Positions 56,638 to 64,000 of a stretch of DNA of 64,000 bases are shown here, piece after piece. A program made the position numbers and the translations under genes. The DNA lies in contig NZ_BMEU01000009.1 of the NCBI RefSeq assembly GCF_014637085.1, positions 62,001-126,000 of the forward strand, written 5' to 3'. The stretch's first letter is position 1; each line of letters begins with the position of its first letter. Source of the stretch: Comamonas phosphati (GTDB lineage Bacteria; Pseudomonadota; Gammaproteobacteria; Burkholderiales; Burkholderiaceae_C). A model generated the notes under the pieces. It did not search any database. It was given only the letters and a program-made list of their open reading frames with translations, and was not told the origin of the DNA.

Positions 56638-56710
56638 GCTCTTCTTCCGCCGGAATGACCCGGTTCAAGTTCTCGGGTGTGGATCTCAGCACTGGCGTGC
56701 ACCCCGGAGC
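56638..56710 (-). promoter_or_regulatory. TPP riboswitch aptamer (THI element)
   Basis: In the minus-strand transcript the hallmarks follow in order. P1 is GCTC/GAGC. The P2 strand CGGGGTG pairs with CACACCCG. A short P3 (GCAC-GCCA-GTGC) leads into the invariant TGAGA pyrimidine pocket. Then come CTTG, the P5 pair CCGG/CCGG with GTCATT between, CGG, and AAGAAG closing P4. The loop reads CATT where CATG is usual. It lies 83 bases upstream of the luxE-like start. Downstream GCACCC can pair with the aptamer's GGGTGC, giving an alternative fold. TPP binding would be expected to repress the operon. Confidence 0.88.
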
Positions 56711-56754
56711 GGTCGCTATCTTACCGCAGCAGTGCTGGCAAGGCCGGGCCGGCT

Positions 56755-58020
56755 TCAGCTTGCCGCAGCCGGCTCCGTGAAGACCGTCAGCACGCCGGCC
56801 AGATGGTGCAGGCGTGCGTCCATGATCTCGGCCTCGCCCAGCAGGCCGATCAGCGGCACGGAGCCCAGCGCGTGGCGCAGTATCCTGAGCTCCGTATCCG
56901 GCCCGCCGAAAAGTTCGCTGCCGCGGCCATTGCAGCTCACATAGATGGCGCCGCGGATCTGGGGCACCACGGGCTCGCCGCCCGCCGGCCCGGCGCCCTC
57001 GGCAAAGTCGGGCAGCAGGGCATCCTGCAGGGCCGCGCCCATCTGCATGAGCTCGTGCCGTGCCGCATGCTCCTGACGCTGGCAGAAGATGATGGAATGC
57101 CCGACCTCCACCGACGAGGACAGGGCCACGCCCTGGCGCAGCGGATCCAGGCCCACCAGGTTGAGCACCTGGGCCTCGGGGGTCAGCACCCCGCGCTCCA
57201 GCCCATGGCCCAGCGGCGCAATCGCCGCCTGCGTGTTGCGCAGCGCTCCCAGGGCGGCCTGCCAGCCGCCGCCCTGGTCCGGGCTGGCCTGCACGTCCAG
57301 CAGCTGCAGCAGCCGGGGCAAGGCCGGCTGGCCGCCCAGCGCCAGCAGCACGGAACCGCTGGTTTCGGTGATCTCCAGCCCCTCGCCCAGCGGCATGCAG
57401 CCATGGGCCAGGCGCGAGATGCAAGGCACTTCGGAGGCGAAGGCCACACCCGAAAACCCGCCGCGAAAGACGCCCACCGTGCCGCCGGTGCGCAAAGCCG
57501 GCAGATCCTCGGCCCGGCAGGCAAATTGCACACCCTCGCCCTGCTGGCCGCCCAGGGCGCCGAACAGATGGCCGGTCTGCGTGCGCTCCGACAGTTCCTG
57601 CAGCAGCTCGGCCAGCTCCGGCTGGCCCGCCTCGGAATGCACCAGAGCCGAGTCGGCCTCGAAGCCGGCCTCGCCGTCCATGGCCAGCGGGGCAACGCCC
57701 GAATACACGCGGTAATGCGCGGCCGGCACATCCAGCAGCATCACGGCCAGCGCCGGCGTATCGGGGTACTCATGCGCCATGGCCAGCACGCCGCCGGCCG
57801 TGCAACCCACCCAGTCGGTCACGCGCGGCAGCGACTGGGCCAGCAGCATCAGCATGTCCTGCGCATGGCGCGCATAGGCGTGCGAGGCATAGATCAGGCC
57901 CAGGCGCGGACGGCTGGCATGGCCGGGCTGCTTCATCTGCATGAACAGCTGCCGCACCACGGATTGCACGGCCTCGCGCCAGTCCGGGTGGCTGGCATGG
58001 CCTACGGGGAACAACGACAT
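56755..58020 (-). CDS. FIST domain signal-sensing protein
   Basis: The 421-residue cytosolic protein has FIST N and C domains: RPRLGLIYASHAYARHAQDML, VTDWVGCTAGGVLAM, TPALAVMLLDVPAAHYRVYSG and the C-terminal RGAIYVSCNGRGSELFGGPDTELRILRHALGSVPLIGLLGEAEIM. FIST domains are predicted small-ligand (probably amino-acid) sensors in signal transduction. No output domain is fused here. The ATG at 58020 has GAGGTG upstream and opens on a typical start. It lies 81 bp downstream of phaM on the same strand, so the two may be co-expressed. Confidence 0.9.
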   Translation of the reverse strand: MSLFPVGHASHPDWREAVQSVVRQLFMQMKQPGHASRPRLGLIYASHAYARHAQDMLMLLAQSLPRVTDWVGCTAGGVLAMAHEYPDTPALAVMLLDVPAAHYRVYSGVAPLAMDGEAGFEADSALVHSEAGQPELAELLQELSERTQTGHLFGALGGQQGEGVQFACRAEDLPALRTGGTVGVFRGGFSGVAFASEVPCISRLAHGCMPLGEGLEITETSGSVLLALGGQPALPRLLQLLDVQASPDQGGGWQAALGALRNTQAAIAPLGHGLERGVLTPEAQVLNLVGLDPLRQGVALSSSVEVGHSIIFCQRQEHAARHELMQMGAALQDALLPDFAEGAGPAGGEPVVPQIRGAIYVSCNGRGSELFGGPDTELRILRHALGSVPLIGLLGEAEIMDARLHHLAGVLTVFTEPAAAS

Positions 58021-58101
58021 GGGCACCTCTTTCGTGTGGGATCTGCTGCGCCACGCACCAGCGGATGCGGCCCGGCGCAGCATGCGCAGGGCCACGGCCC
58101 G

Positions 58102-58947
58102 TCAATGGGCGCGCGAACCGCCGGTCTTTGCCGCAGCCTTCTTGGCCGCGGGCCGGGCCGCGGCTTTCTTGGCGGCAGGCTTGGCGGCGCTCTTGGAAGC
58201 AGCATCGGCAGCACTCTTGGCCGCCGCGGCCTTGGCCGTCTTGGCGGCAGGCTGCGCTGCGCCTTCCGCAGACGCCTTGCCAAAGGACATGACCTGGTCC
58301 ATCGTGGCCTTGGCCAGGCCGCCGGCCATCTCGGTGGCACGCTGCGCCGCCATCAGTGTTTCGGGCGGCACGGGTTCGGCCAGGGCCTTGGCCGCAATCT
58401 GCTGGAATTGCTGGGTCAGCGCCCCCCACCACTGCATGGCCTGGTTCAGCGCGGCCTGCGTGGGCTCCGCATCGGCCGGCCCATTGGCCCCCGTTTTGGC
58501 CCCCATTTTGGCTTCCGCTTTGCCCCCCGCTTTGGCTTCACTCCCGGCCCCTGCCTTGCCGCCGGCAGCTGCCGCCGCATTGATGGGCCAGGCGGAAAAA
58601 TCCTGGGCCATGGCGGCCGCCTGCTCGGCGGCGCCGGGGAACGGGAAGGACTTGGCCAGCTCGCCCATGCTGACGTTCATGCCCTTCAAGGTGGACAGCG
58701 TCATGCGCTGCACCTCCAGCGCCTGGATGGTGGCGGCCAGCGCGCGGCCGTTCTGCTCCAGCCAGAACTGCACGGCCTTGAGTTCGGTGATGCGCTTTTC
58801 CACCTCCTCGATGCTGACCGTGGGCGCCACCCATTGCGGCATGCCGCCCAGGGGCTTGGCCGCGGAGCCCGCGCTCTGGGCCAGGCCCTGCAGAAAATCG
58901 AAGCCGGGGATGAACTTGCCAAAGCCGAAGGAGGATGCGTCGCTCAT
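58102..58947 (-). CDS. phaM: Polyhydroxyalkanoate granule protein/PHA synthase activator PhaM
   Basis: The 281-residue protein matches PhaM of Ralstonia: FGKFIPGFDFLQGLAQSAG at the N-terminus, WVAPTVSIEEVEKRITELKAVQFWLEQNGRALAATIQALEVQRMTLSTLKGMNVS, and a C-terminal lysine/alanine-rich tail (AAKPAAKKAAARPAAKKAAAK) that resembles histone H1-like DNA-binding repeats. PhaM activates PHA synthase PhaC and ties granules to the nucleoid for segregation. The middle has a glycine/lysine linker with alanine repeats (KAGAGSEAKAGGKAEAK). The ATG at 58947 opens on the conserved start. No phaC is in the window. Confidence 0.92.
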   Translation of the reverse strand: MSDASSFGFGKFIPGFDFLQGLAQSAGSAAKPLGGMPQWVAPTVSIEEVEKRITELKAVQFWLEQNGRALAATIQALEVQRMTLSTLKGMNVSMGELAKSFPFPGAAEQAAAMAQDFSAWPINAAAAAGGKAGAGSEAKAGGKAEAKMGAKTGANGPADAEPTQAALNQAMQWWGALTQQFQQIAAKALAEPVPPETLMAAQRATEMAGGLAKATMDQVMSFGKASAEGAAQPAAKTAKAAAAKSAADAASKSAAKPAAKKAAARPAAKKAAAKTGGSRAH

Positions 58948-59116
58948 GATTGCTCTCGCAGAAGGATGTGTGCACCACAGGCCGGCGCCTTCCGATTGAA
59001 AGCAACGAGGCCCACCGTTGCAACACAGCTTAACCCAGAGCCTCCCCGCGCCAAAGAAGGATGCGAGGCCATCAGTGGAAATCCCAGTCACTGCCACCGG
59101 CCGCATCCGCATGAAG

Positions 59117-59145
59117 AAGGCTTTCGGCCCCGGGCCGGAAGCCTT
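59117..59145 (-). terminator. Strong hairpin downstream of the PCu(A)C gene
   Basis: A 13-bp stem (AAGGCTTTCGGCC against GGCCGGAAGCCTT, one G-T wobble) with a 3-nt loop lies about 45 bases after the copper chaperone stop codon on the minus strand. No T-run follows, so it may slow decay rather than terminate. Confidence 0.5.
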
Positions 59146-59189
59146 GCAGGAAAGCGCGAGGCGGCCGCTGGGTGCCGGTCAGCGCCGCA

Positions 59190-59687
59190 TCAGTGCATAT
59201 GCCCATGCTGGGCAGGTGGGGCATCGCCGCCGGCAGGAGCAGCCATGCGCACCGGCACCTGCAGGTGCAGGCGCGAGACCTCGCCCTTGGCATTCTTGAA
59301 CACCAGGGTGATGGGCGCCTGGGTGTCCTTGGCCAGCGGCGCCTTGAGCTGCTGCAGCATGATGTGATAGCCGCCGGGCTTGAGGTCCACGGCCACGCCC
59401 TGGGGCAGCTCCAGTGCTTCGATGGCGCGCATGCGCATCACATCGCCGTCCATCTTCATCTCGTGCACCTCGGCCACGCCGGCCACGGGCGTTTCCACGC
59501 CCACCAGCGTCAACGGCTCCTTGGCCGTCAGGCGCATGAAGGCGCCCGAGCCCTGCTGGCCCGGCACGCTGGCGCGCGCCCAGGCGTTCTGCGCCTCGAC
59601 ATGGGCGGCATCCGGATGGGCCAGCACGGCCCCGGAAAACAGCGCCGAGCACATGGCCACCACGGCGGCAAAACCTTGCAATTTCAT
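59190..59687 (-). CDS. PCu(A)C-type periplasmic copper chaperone
   Basis: The 165-residue protein has a signal peptide (MKLQGFAAVVAMCSALFSGAVLA) and the PCu(A)C copper site: EVHEMKMDGDVMRM (His, Met, Met) and LKPGGYHIMLQQLKAPL (His, Met). A histidine-rich C-terminus (QHGHMH) may add metal affinity. Members deliver copper to the CuA centre of cytochrome oxidases, often with a SenC/Sco partner; none is next to it here. The ATG at 59687 is fixed by the signal peptide. It is divergent from a GST gene by 123 bp. Confidence 0.94.
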   Translation of the reverse strand: MKLQGFAAVVAMCSALFSGAVLAHPDAAHVEAQNAWARASVPGQQGSGAFMRLTAKEPLTLVGVETPVAGVAEVHEMKMDGDVMRMRAIEALELPQGVAVDLKPGGYHIMLQQLKAPLAKDTQAPITLVFKNAKGEVSRLHLQVPVRMAAPAGGDAPPAQHGHMH

Positions 59688-59810
59688 GAAATTCTCTCCA
59701 ATCGAAGCGGATGAAGCCCTGGCATTGTAGGAGCCGCTATCCGGTCGGCGACGCATGGCACAGTGTCCGGACACTACCATTTCAAGCTCGATACAACCCA
59801 GGAGACAAGA

Positions 59811-60461
59811 ATGCTTTCTTTGTGCGGCTTCTCGGCCAGCAACTACTACAACAAGGTCAAGCTGGCCCTGATGGAGAAAAACCTGCCCTTCGAGGAAGAA
59901 CTGGCATGGATCGGCGAGACCAACAGCCAGGCGTCGCCCCTGGGCAAGGTGCCGTATCTGCGCACCGCGCACGGCGCCATCAGCGAATCGGATGCCATCA
60001 TCGAATATGTGGAAGCGCAGCCCTCCGGGGTGCGGCTGCTGCCCGCCGATCCGTTTGCGGCGGCCAAGGTGCGCGAGCTGTGCGCCTACCTGAACCTGCA
60101 CCTGGAGCTGGTGGCGCGCAATCTCTACCCGCAGGCCTTCTTCGGCGGCAAGGTCAGCGATGCCACGCGCGACAAGTCGCAGGCCCAGCTGGAGAAGAAC
60201 GTGGCCGCCTTCGCCAGGATCGCGCGCTTCGATGCGCCGTTCATCGCGGGCGACAGTTTCACGCTGGCCGATTGCAGCGCCATCGTGCACCTGCCGCTGG
60301 TCAGCGCCGCGACCAGGATCGTCTGCGGCAAGGACGTGCTGGCCGACCTGCCGGTGCGCGACTACCTGGCGCGCATGGGCGAGCGGCCCACGGTGCAGAA
60401 GATCAATGCCGACCGCAAGGCCAGCACCATGGCCATGATGGAGCGCTACCAGAGCAAGTAA
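59811..60461 (+). CDS. Glutathione S-transferase family protein
   Basis: The 216-residue protein has an N-terminal thioredoxin-like GST domain (SNYYNKVKLALMEKNLPFEEE, PLGKVPYLRTAHGAISESDAIIEYVE, with the SES/D glutathione-binding turn) and an all-helical C-terminal domain containing FTLADCSAIVHLPLV (N-capping box). Substrate is unknown. AGGAGA precedes the ATG at 59811; an ATG 16 codons earlier would add an atypical leader. A VOC-family gene follows 30 bases later in the same direction. Confidence 0.94.
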   Translation: MLSLCGFSASNYYNKVKLALMEKNLPFEEELAWIGETNSQASPLGKVPYLRTAHGAISESDAIIEYVEAQPSGVRLLPADPFAAAKVRELCAYLNLHLELVARNLYPQAFFGGKVSDATRDKSQAQLEKNVAAFARIARFDAPFIAGDSFTLADCSAIVHLPLVSAATRIVCGKDVLADLPVRDYLARMGERPTVQKINADRKASTMAMMERYQSK

Positions 60462-60491
60462 GCACGCCTGCGGTGCTATCGTGGAGTCACT

Positions 60492-60905
60492 ATGCAAAGC
60501 CTGTTCCACCTTGCCTACCATGTGACCGACCTCGACGCGGCGCGCCGTTTCTACGGCGGCGTGCTCGGCTGCCGCGAAGGCCGCAGCACCGCTACCTGGG
60601 TCGATTTCGACTTCTTCGGCCACCAGCTCTCGCTGCACCTTGGCCGGCCGTTCGCCGTGGCCAACACCGGCCAGGTGGGCAGCCACCTGGTGCCCATGCC
60701 GCACCTGGGCGTGATCCTGCTCAAGAACGACTGGCTGGCGCTGGCCGAGCGCCTGAAGGCCGCCGGCACCCGCTTCGTGCTGGAGCCCCAGGTGCGCTTC
60801 GAAGGCGAGCCCGGCGAGCAATGGACCATGTTCTTCCACGACCCCAGCGGCAACCCGATCGAGGTCAAGGGCTTTGCCAGCTGGGAAGCCGTGTACGAAC
60901 ACTGA
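60492..60905 (+). CDS. VOC (glyoxalase/bleomycin resistance) family protein
   Basis: The 137-residue vicinal-oxygen-chelate protein has two beta-alpha-beta-beta-beta modules: LFHLAYHVTDLDAARRFYGGVLGCREG with the first metal histidine, and WTMFFHDPSGNPIEVKGF with the last metal glutamate. The second histidine candidates lie in HLVPMPHLGVIL. Members isomerise or open small electrophiles using a divalent metal; substrate unknown. It follows the GST gene closely, a pairing consistent with electrophile detoxification. Confidence 0.92.
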   Translation: MQSLFHLAYHVTDLDAARRFYGGVLGCREGRSTATWVDFDFFGHQLSLHLGRPFAVANTGQVGSHLVPMPHLGVILLKNDWLALAERLKAAGTRFVLEPQVRFEGEPGEQWTMFFHDPSGNPIEVKGFASWEAVYEH

Positions 60906-60971
60906 CAGCTTTATTCGTAGCAGCTTGCGCTCAACAGGCAACGATTACAGATAGAAAAATATCTGAAATCG

Positions 60972-63053
60972 TCATAGATCAAGCGCAGATCGCTCCAAAA
61001 ATCGCAGCAAACCGCTGGAACGCTGCGTGGGGCTGGCAATGGCCGAGGCCAGCAGCCCCGGCACCTCGGCCCACAGCGTGAAGGCCTGGCGCGCGCGCGT
61101 GATGCCGGTGTAGACCAGCTCGCGGTTGAGTACATTGCCGCCCTGGGCCGAGAGCACCAGCGCCGTGTGCTCGAACTCCGAGCCCTGGCTCTTGTGCACG
61201 GTCATGGCGAAAGCCGTCTCCACCTGGGCCAGGCGCGCCGTGCTCACGGCATGCAATCTGTCGCCCTGCAGAAAGTACACGCGCAGCCGCGATGCATCGG
61301 CAAAGCTCGGCAGCGCCATGCCGATGTCGCCATTGAACACGTTAAGCTGCACGTCATTGCGCGTGACCATCACGGGCCGGCCCGCGTACCACTCGCCCTC
61401 CTTGCGGATCGCGCCGCTGGCCTGCAGCGCGGCCTCCACGGCGCGGTTCAGTCCGGCCACACCCCAGTCGCCCTCGCGCACCGCGCACAGCAGCCGAAAG
61501 CGGTCAAAGGCATTGAGCACGCCGCAAACCCAGTCCTCATGCGCCTGCTGCGTCTGCGGCCGGTCGCTGCGCCACAACCCCAGCTGCGCGGCATAGGCGG
61601 CATAGCCGGCCTGATGGCCGCGACCGCTCACCGCGCTCTCGGCAATGCGCTGCGCCGCGCCGCCCTGCCGGGCCCACAGCACGGCGTCCGCACCGGAGCG
61701 CGTATGCTCGGCCAGCAGCGCCTGGGCGGCCGGCGCGTCGCCGCGGTTGACCGCCTGCGCCAGCTGGCCTATGGGGCCGCCAAAGCGGCGGCTTTCGCGC
61801 AGCATGACGGTGTGCTGGGCCAGCGGCAGGGCCCCGCTGGTGGCGCTGAATTCGGCAGGAATGCGCTGGCCCGTGGCGCTTTCGGCATAGGCGCAGGTGG
61901 CCGGCAGATAGCAGCCGGCCTGCGCGTCGCGGCACAGGTCGCCGAGCACGGCGCCCGCCTCCACCGAGGCCAGCTGGTCCTTGTCACCCAGCAGGATCAG
62001 CCGCGCCGTGGGCGGCAGCGCCTGCAGCAGCGCGGCCATCATCTCCAGATGGATCATCGAGGCCTCGTCCACGATGAGCACGTCCACATCCAGCGGATTG
62101 CCCGCATGGTGGCGGAAGTAGCGCGTATCGGGCCGCGCGCCCAGCAGCGAGTGCAGCGTGCGCGCCGCACCCATGCGCTGCACCAGCGCGTGCAGGTCGA
62201 GCTCGCCCTGCACGCTGTCCTTGAGGTCCAGCAGCGAGGCATCGATGGCCTGCTTGAGCCGCGCCGCCGCCTTGCCCGTGGGCGCGGCCAGGGCCACGCG
62301 CAGCTGCTGCGCATCGGGCGCCGTGGCGAACAGCAGAGCCAGCAAGCGTGCGGCCGTATAGGTCTTGCCCGTGCCCGGCCCGCCCGTGATCACCGACAGC
62401 CGCCCGCGCAGCGCCAGCGCACAGGCCAGTTTCTGCCAGTCCGGTTTATCAGCGCTGGATGGCCCGAACAGCCGCTCCAGCCAGCCGCGTACCTGGCTCG
62501 TATCGGGCTCGGCATCCACCTCTGTACGTCGGGCGATCTGCGCCGCCACGCCGCGCTCGTAATCCCAGTAGCGGCGCAGATAGAGCAGCGGCTCGGAGCC
62601 AGTGCACAAGACCAATGGACGGCCATCATCCACAGCGTTATCAACACTGTTGTCCATAGATTCCACCCCCATGGTTCGCACCACGGGGCTGCGCTGCAGG
62701 GCGGCCAGCCAGTCCTCCGGCCGCTGCGGCAACTGGGCCCAGAGCGCGGCCAGCAGCGGCTGGGCCTCCCTGGGCCAGGCCAGCACGTCGTTGGGCCTGG
62801 CCACCAGCTCGGCCAGCGGCAGGCAGCTATGGCCGCGCCCTTCCATCTGCGCCAGCACGGCGGCGGCCACCAGCAGCGCGGGCTGCGCGCCGGGGTCCTG
62901 GCTCAACACAAAGGCGGCCAGCGCACTGTCCAGCCGGCGCAGCAGCCCCGCATCGCTCAGGCGCGCCAGCGCGCTCAGCGTGTCCTGGGCGGACAGCTGG
63001 GGCTGGGCGAACAGGTCCAGCGTCTGCAGATCGATTTTGCGGCGCCCTCTCAT
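60972..63053 (-). CDS. recD: Exodeoxyribonuclease V subunit alpha RecD
   Basis: The 693-residue 5'-to-3' helicase subunit of RecBCD has Walker A VITGGPGTGKTYTAARLLALL (about residue 224), VALAAPTGKAAARLKQAID, VLIVDEASMIHLEMMAALL, LILLGDKDQLASVEAGAVLGDLC and the C-terminal AFAMTVHKSQGSEFEHTALVLS with YTGITRARQAFTLWAE. Together with RecB and RecC it processes double-strand ends. Short acidic inserts (MGVESMDNSVDNAVDDG) lie between the N-terminal and ATPase parts. It lies 118 bp downstream of recB on the same strand. Betaproteobacterial order recC-recB-recD fits, with recC beyond the edge. Confidence 0.96.
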   Translation of the reverse strand: MRGRRKIDLQTLDLFAQPQLSAQDTLSALARLSDAGLLRRLDSALAAFVLSQDPGAQPALLVAAAVLAQMEGRGHSCLPLAELVARPNDVLAWPREAQPLLAALWAQLPQRPEDWLAALQRSPVVRTMGVESMDNSVDNAVDDGRPLVLCTGSEPLLYLRRYWDYERGVAAQIARRTEVDAEPDTSQVRGWLERLFGPSSADKPDWQKLACALALRGRLSVITGGPGTGKTYTAARLLALLFATAPDAQQLRVALAAPTGKAAARLKQAIDASLLDLKDSVQGELDLHALVQRMGAARTLHSLLGARPDTRYFRHHAGNPLDVDVLIVDEASMIHLEMMAALLQALPPTARLILLGDKDQLASVEAGAVLGDLCRDAQAGCYLPATCAYAESATGQRIPAEFSATSGALPLAQHTVMLRESRRFGGPIGQLAQAVNRGDAPAAQALLAEHTRSGADAVLWARQGGAAQRIAESAVSGRGHQAGYAAYAAQLGLWRSDRPQTQQAHEDWVCGVLNAFDRFRLLCAVREGDWGVAGLNRAVEAALQASGAIRKEGEWYAGRPVMVTRNDVQLNVFNGDIGMALPSFADASRLRVYFLQGDRLHAVSTARLAQVETAFAMTVHKSQGSEFEHTALVLSAQGGNVLNRELVYTGITRARQAFTLWAEVPGLLASAIASPTQRSSGLLRFLERSALDL

Positions 63054-63171
63054 GACTTTGCGCCTCCCATTCTTACGAACTGCATGCCCGCTTTACGGAC
63101 GAAACCCGGCTCCTGTCCATAAGGCAAGCATGCTGAACGCAAGAACACCAGCCCGAAACGCCTGCCAGCAC

Positions 63172-64000
63172 TCATGCCAATTCCTCCGACTCATTCAGCA
63201 AGGCATCGAGCGCCTCCAGCAATGCCAGCATCTGCGGCGATGAAGGCAGCGCCAGCAGGCCCCGCGTCTCGCCATCCAGGCCGCGCACAAAGAAATACAG
63301 CGCACCGCCCAGGTGTTGAGCTGGTTCGTAGCCCTCGCCCAGCCGGCTTTTCAGCAGCCGGTGCAGCGCCAGCAGGTACAGCGCGGCCTGCACGTCGTAG
63401 CGGTGGTGCAGCATGGCTGCGGCCAGCGCCTCGGCCGTGTAGGCGCTGCCGTCCGCGCCCAGATGGTTGGTCTTGTAATCGAGCACCCAGTAGCGGCCCG
63501 CGTGGCAGAACACCAGGTCGGCAAAGCCCATGAGCATGCCGTGCAGCTCGCGCTGCGGCAGCGCTGGGCGTGGTTGGCCGGGCAGTATGTGCTCGCGGCA
63601 CAGGGCGTCGATGCGCTGCGCCGATAGGCGCTGCGCAGGCAGCCAGAACTCCATCTCGGCCAGCAGGGCATCGCGCTTGCCGAGCTGCGCCAGACTCACA
63701 TCCAGCGGCGGCAGCGGCTGGTGCACCACGGCGCGCAGCCAGCGCAGCACATCGCCCGCCTGCTCCTTGCGGCCCGCGCGTTCGCAGCGGCGCAGCAGCC
63801 GCGCTTCCAGGCTGGCAGGCTCGCTGGCCTCTTCCTCGGGCAAGGCAAAGCCTTCGCCCGACAGCCATTCGAGCTGGTCGTGCAGGAAATTGCCCACCAC
63901 GGGGCCGCGCATGAAGCGGTGCCAGACCGCACCGGCAGGGGCCTGCATGGGAGCTAGGTCGGGCATGGCAGTGGGTACCGCGCTTTCCAGGGTCGCGGCC
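63172..64000 (-). CDS. recB: Exodeoxyribonuclease V subunit beta RecB (C-terminal part)
   Basis: The visible 276 residues form the nuclease domain at the C-terminus of RecB, with the catalytic stretch GFADLVFCHAGRYWVLDYKTN (aspartates and lysine of the RecB-family nuclease) and HHRYDVQAALYLLALHRLL. The reading frame stays open to the right edge, so the protein starts beyond the window; an internal ATG at 63966 is not the true start. In the complex it supplies the 3'-to-5' helicase and the single nuclease site. Confidence 0.95.
   Translation of the reverse strand, partial: AATLESAVPTAMPDLAPMQAPAGAVWHRFMRGPVVGNFLHDQLEWLSGEGFALPEEEASEPASLEARLLRRCERAGRKEQAGDVLRWLRAVVHQPLPPLDVSLAQLGKRDALLAEMEFWLPAQRLSAQRIDALCREHILPGQPRPALPQRELHGMLMGFADLVFCHAGRYWVLDYKTNHLGADGSAYTAEALAAAMLHHRYDVQAALYLLALHRLLKSRLGEGYEPAQHLGGALYFFVRGLDGETRGLLALPSSPQMLALLEALDALLNESEELA

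Noticed and set aside
56677-59367. An 896-codon plus-strand open frame
   Set aside because: Antisense to the FIST and phaM genes and to the riboswitch leader; composition is that of a shadow frame.

Overview
The window is G+C-rich, densely packed chromosomal DNA from a betaproteobacterium, most likely Comamonadaceae (Delftia/Comamonas/Acidovorax group). The evidence is the three orphan Bug-type tricarboxylate receptors, a PhaM-type polyhydroxyalkanoate granule protein, the hemE-priA neighbourhood, and several intergenic repeats that I associate with that family. I see no rRNA, tRNA, CRISPR array, prophage or transposase.

Layout. 1-3.5 kb: a MocR regulator (cut by the left edge) diverges from an aminotransferase, followed by a PhzF-family isomerase. 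3.56-4.0 kb: a composite palindromic repeat element. 4.0-7.8 kb: a ferric-iron ABC importer with a Fur-like box. 7.9-15.6 kb: a histidine phosphatase, unknown proteins, two Bug receptors, a creatininase-family amidohydrolase and DsbD. 15.6-20.7 kb: an OlsB-like acyltransferase, hemE, a 0.7-kb gene-free stretch with DnaA-box-like sites, and priA. 20.9-26.9 kb: a secreted asparaginase, a three-gene cassette (GT39, GT2, YdjC/HpnK deacetylase) that resembles known lipid A hexosamine systems, and an AEC permease. 27.1-34.0 kb: rep, a small secreted protein, pldA, then a Bug receptor plus M20 amidohydrolase diverging from a LysR regulator.

34.0-42.6 kb: a complete aerobic 2-aminobenzoate (anthranilate) CoA-thioester pathway. 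It has a CoA ligase, a fused 2-aminobenzoyl-CoA monooxygenase/reductase, acyl-CoA dehydrogenase, enoyl-CoA hydratase, SDR, thioesterase and RidA, with a divergent MarR regulator and a perfect palindromic operator. 42.6-51.2 kb: a 20-bp perfect hairpin before an orphan gene, a universal stress protein, tgt, a large lipoprotein, a gene broken by an 8-bp duplication, an MFS-PlsC fusion, and an SDR.

50.4-56.7 kb holds the most unusual system. On the minus strand a TPP riboswitch aptamer precedes a tight operon of LuxE-like acyl-protein synthetase, LuxC-like acyl reductase, a ThiZXY-like ABC importer and a FabG-like SDR, with no luciferase genes. I propose ATP- and NADPH-driven reduction of an imported thiamin-related carboxylate to its alcohol. 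56.7-64 kb: a FIST sensor-domain protein, phaM, a PCu(A)C copper chaperone, a GST, a VOC protein, recD and the 3' part of recB.

Two repeat families shape the non-coding DNA. One sits directly at the 3' ends of at least six genes; a related sequence is inserted in frame inside the luxE-like gene.
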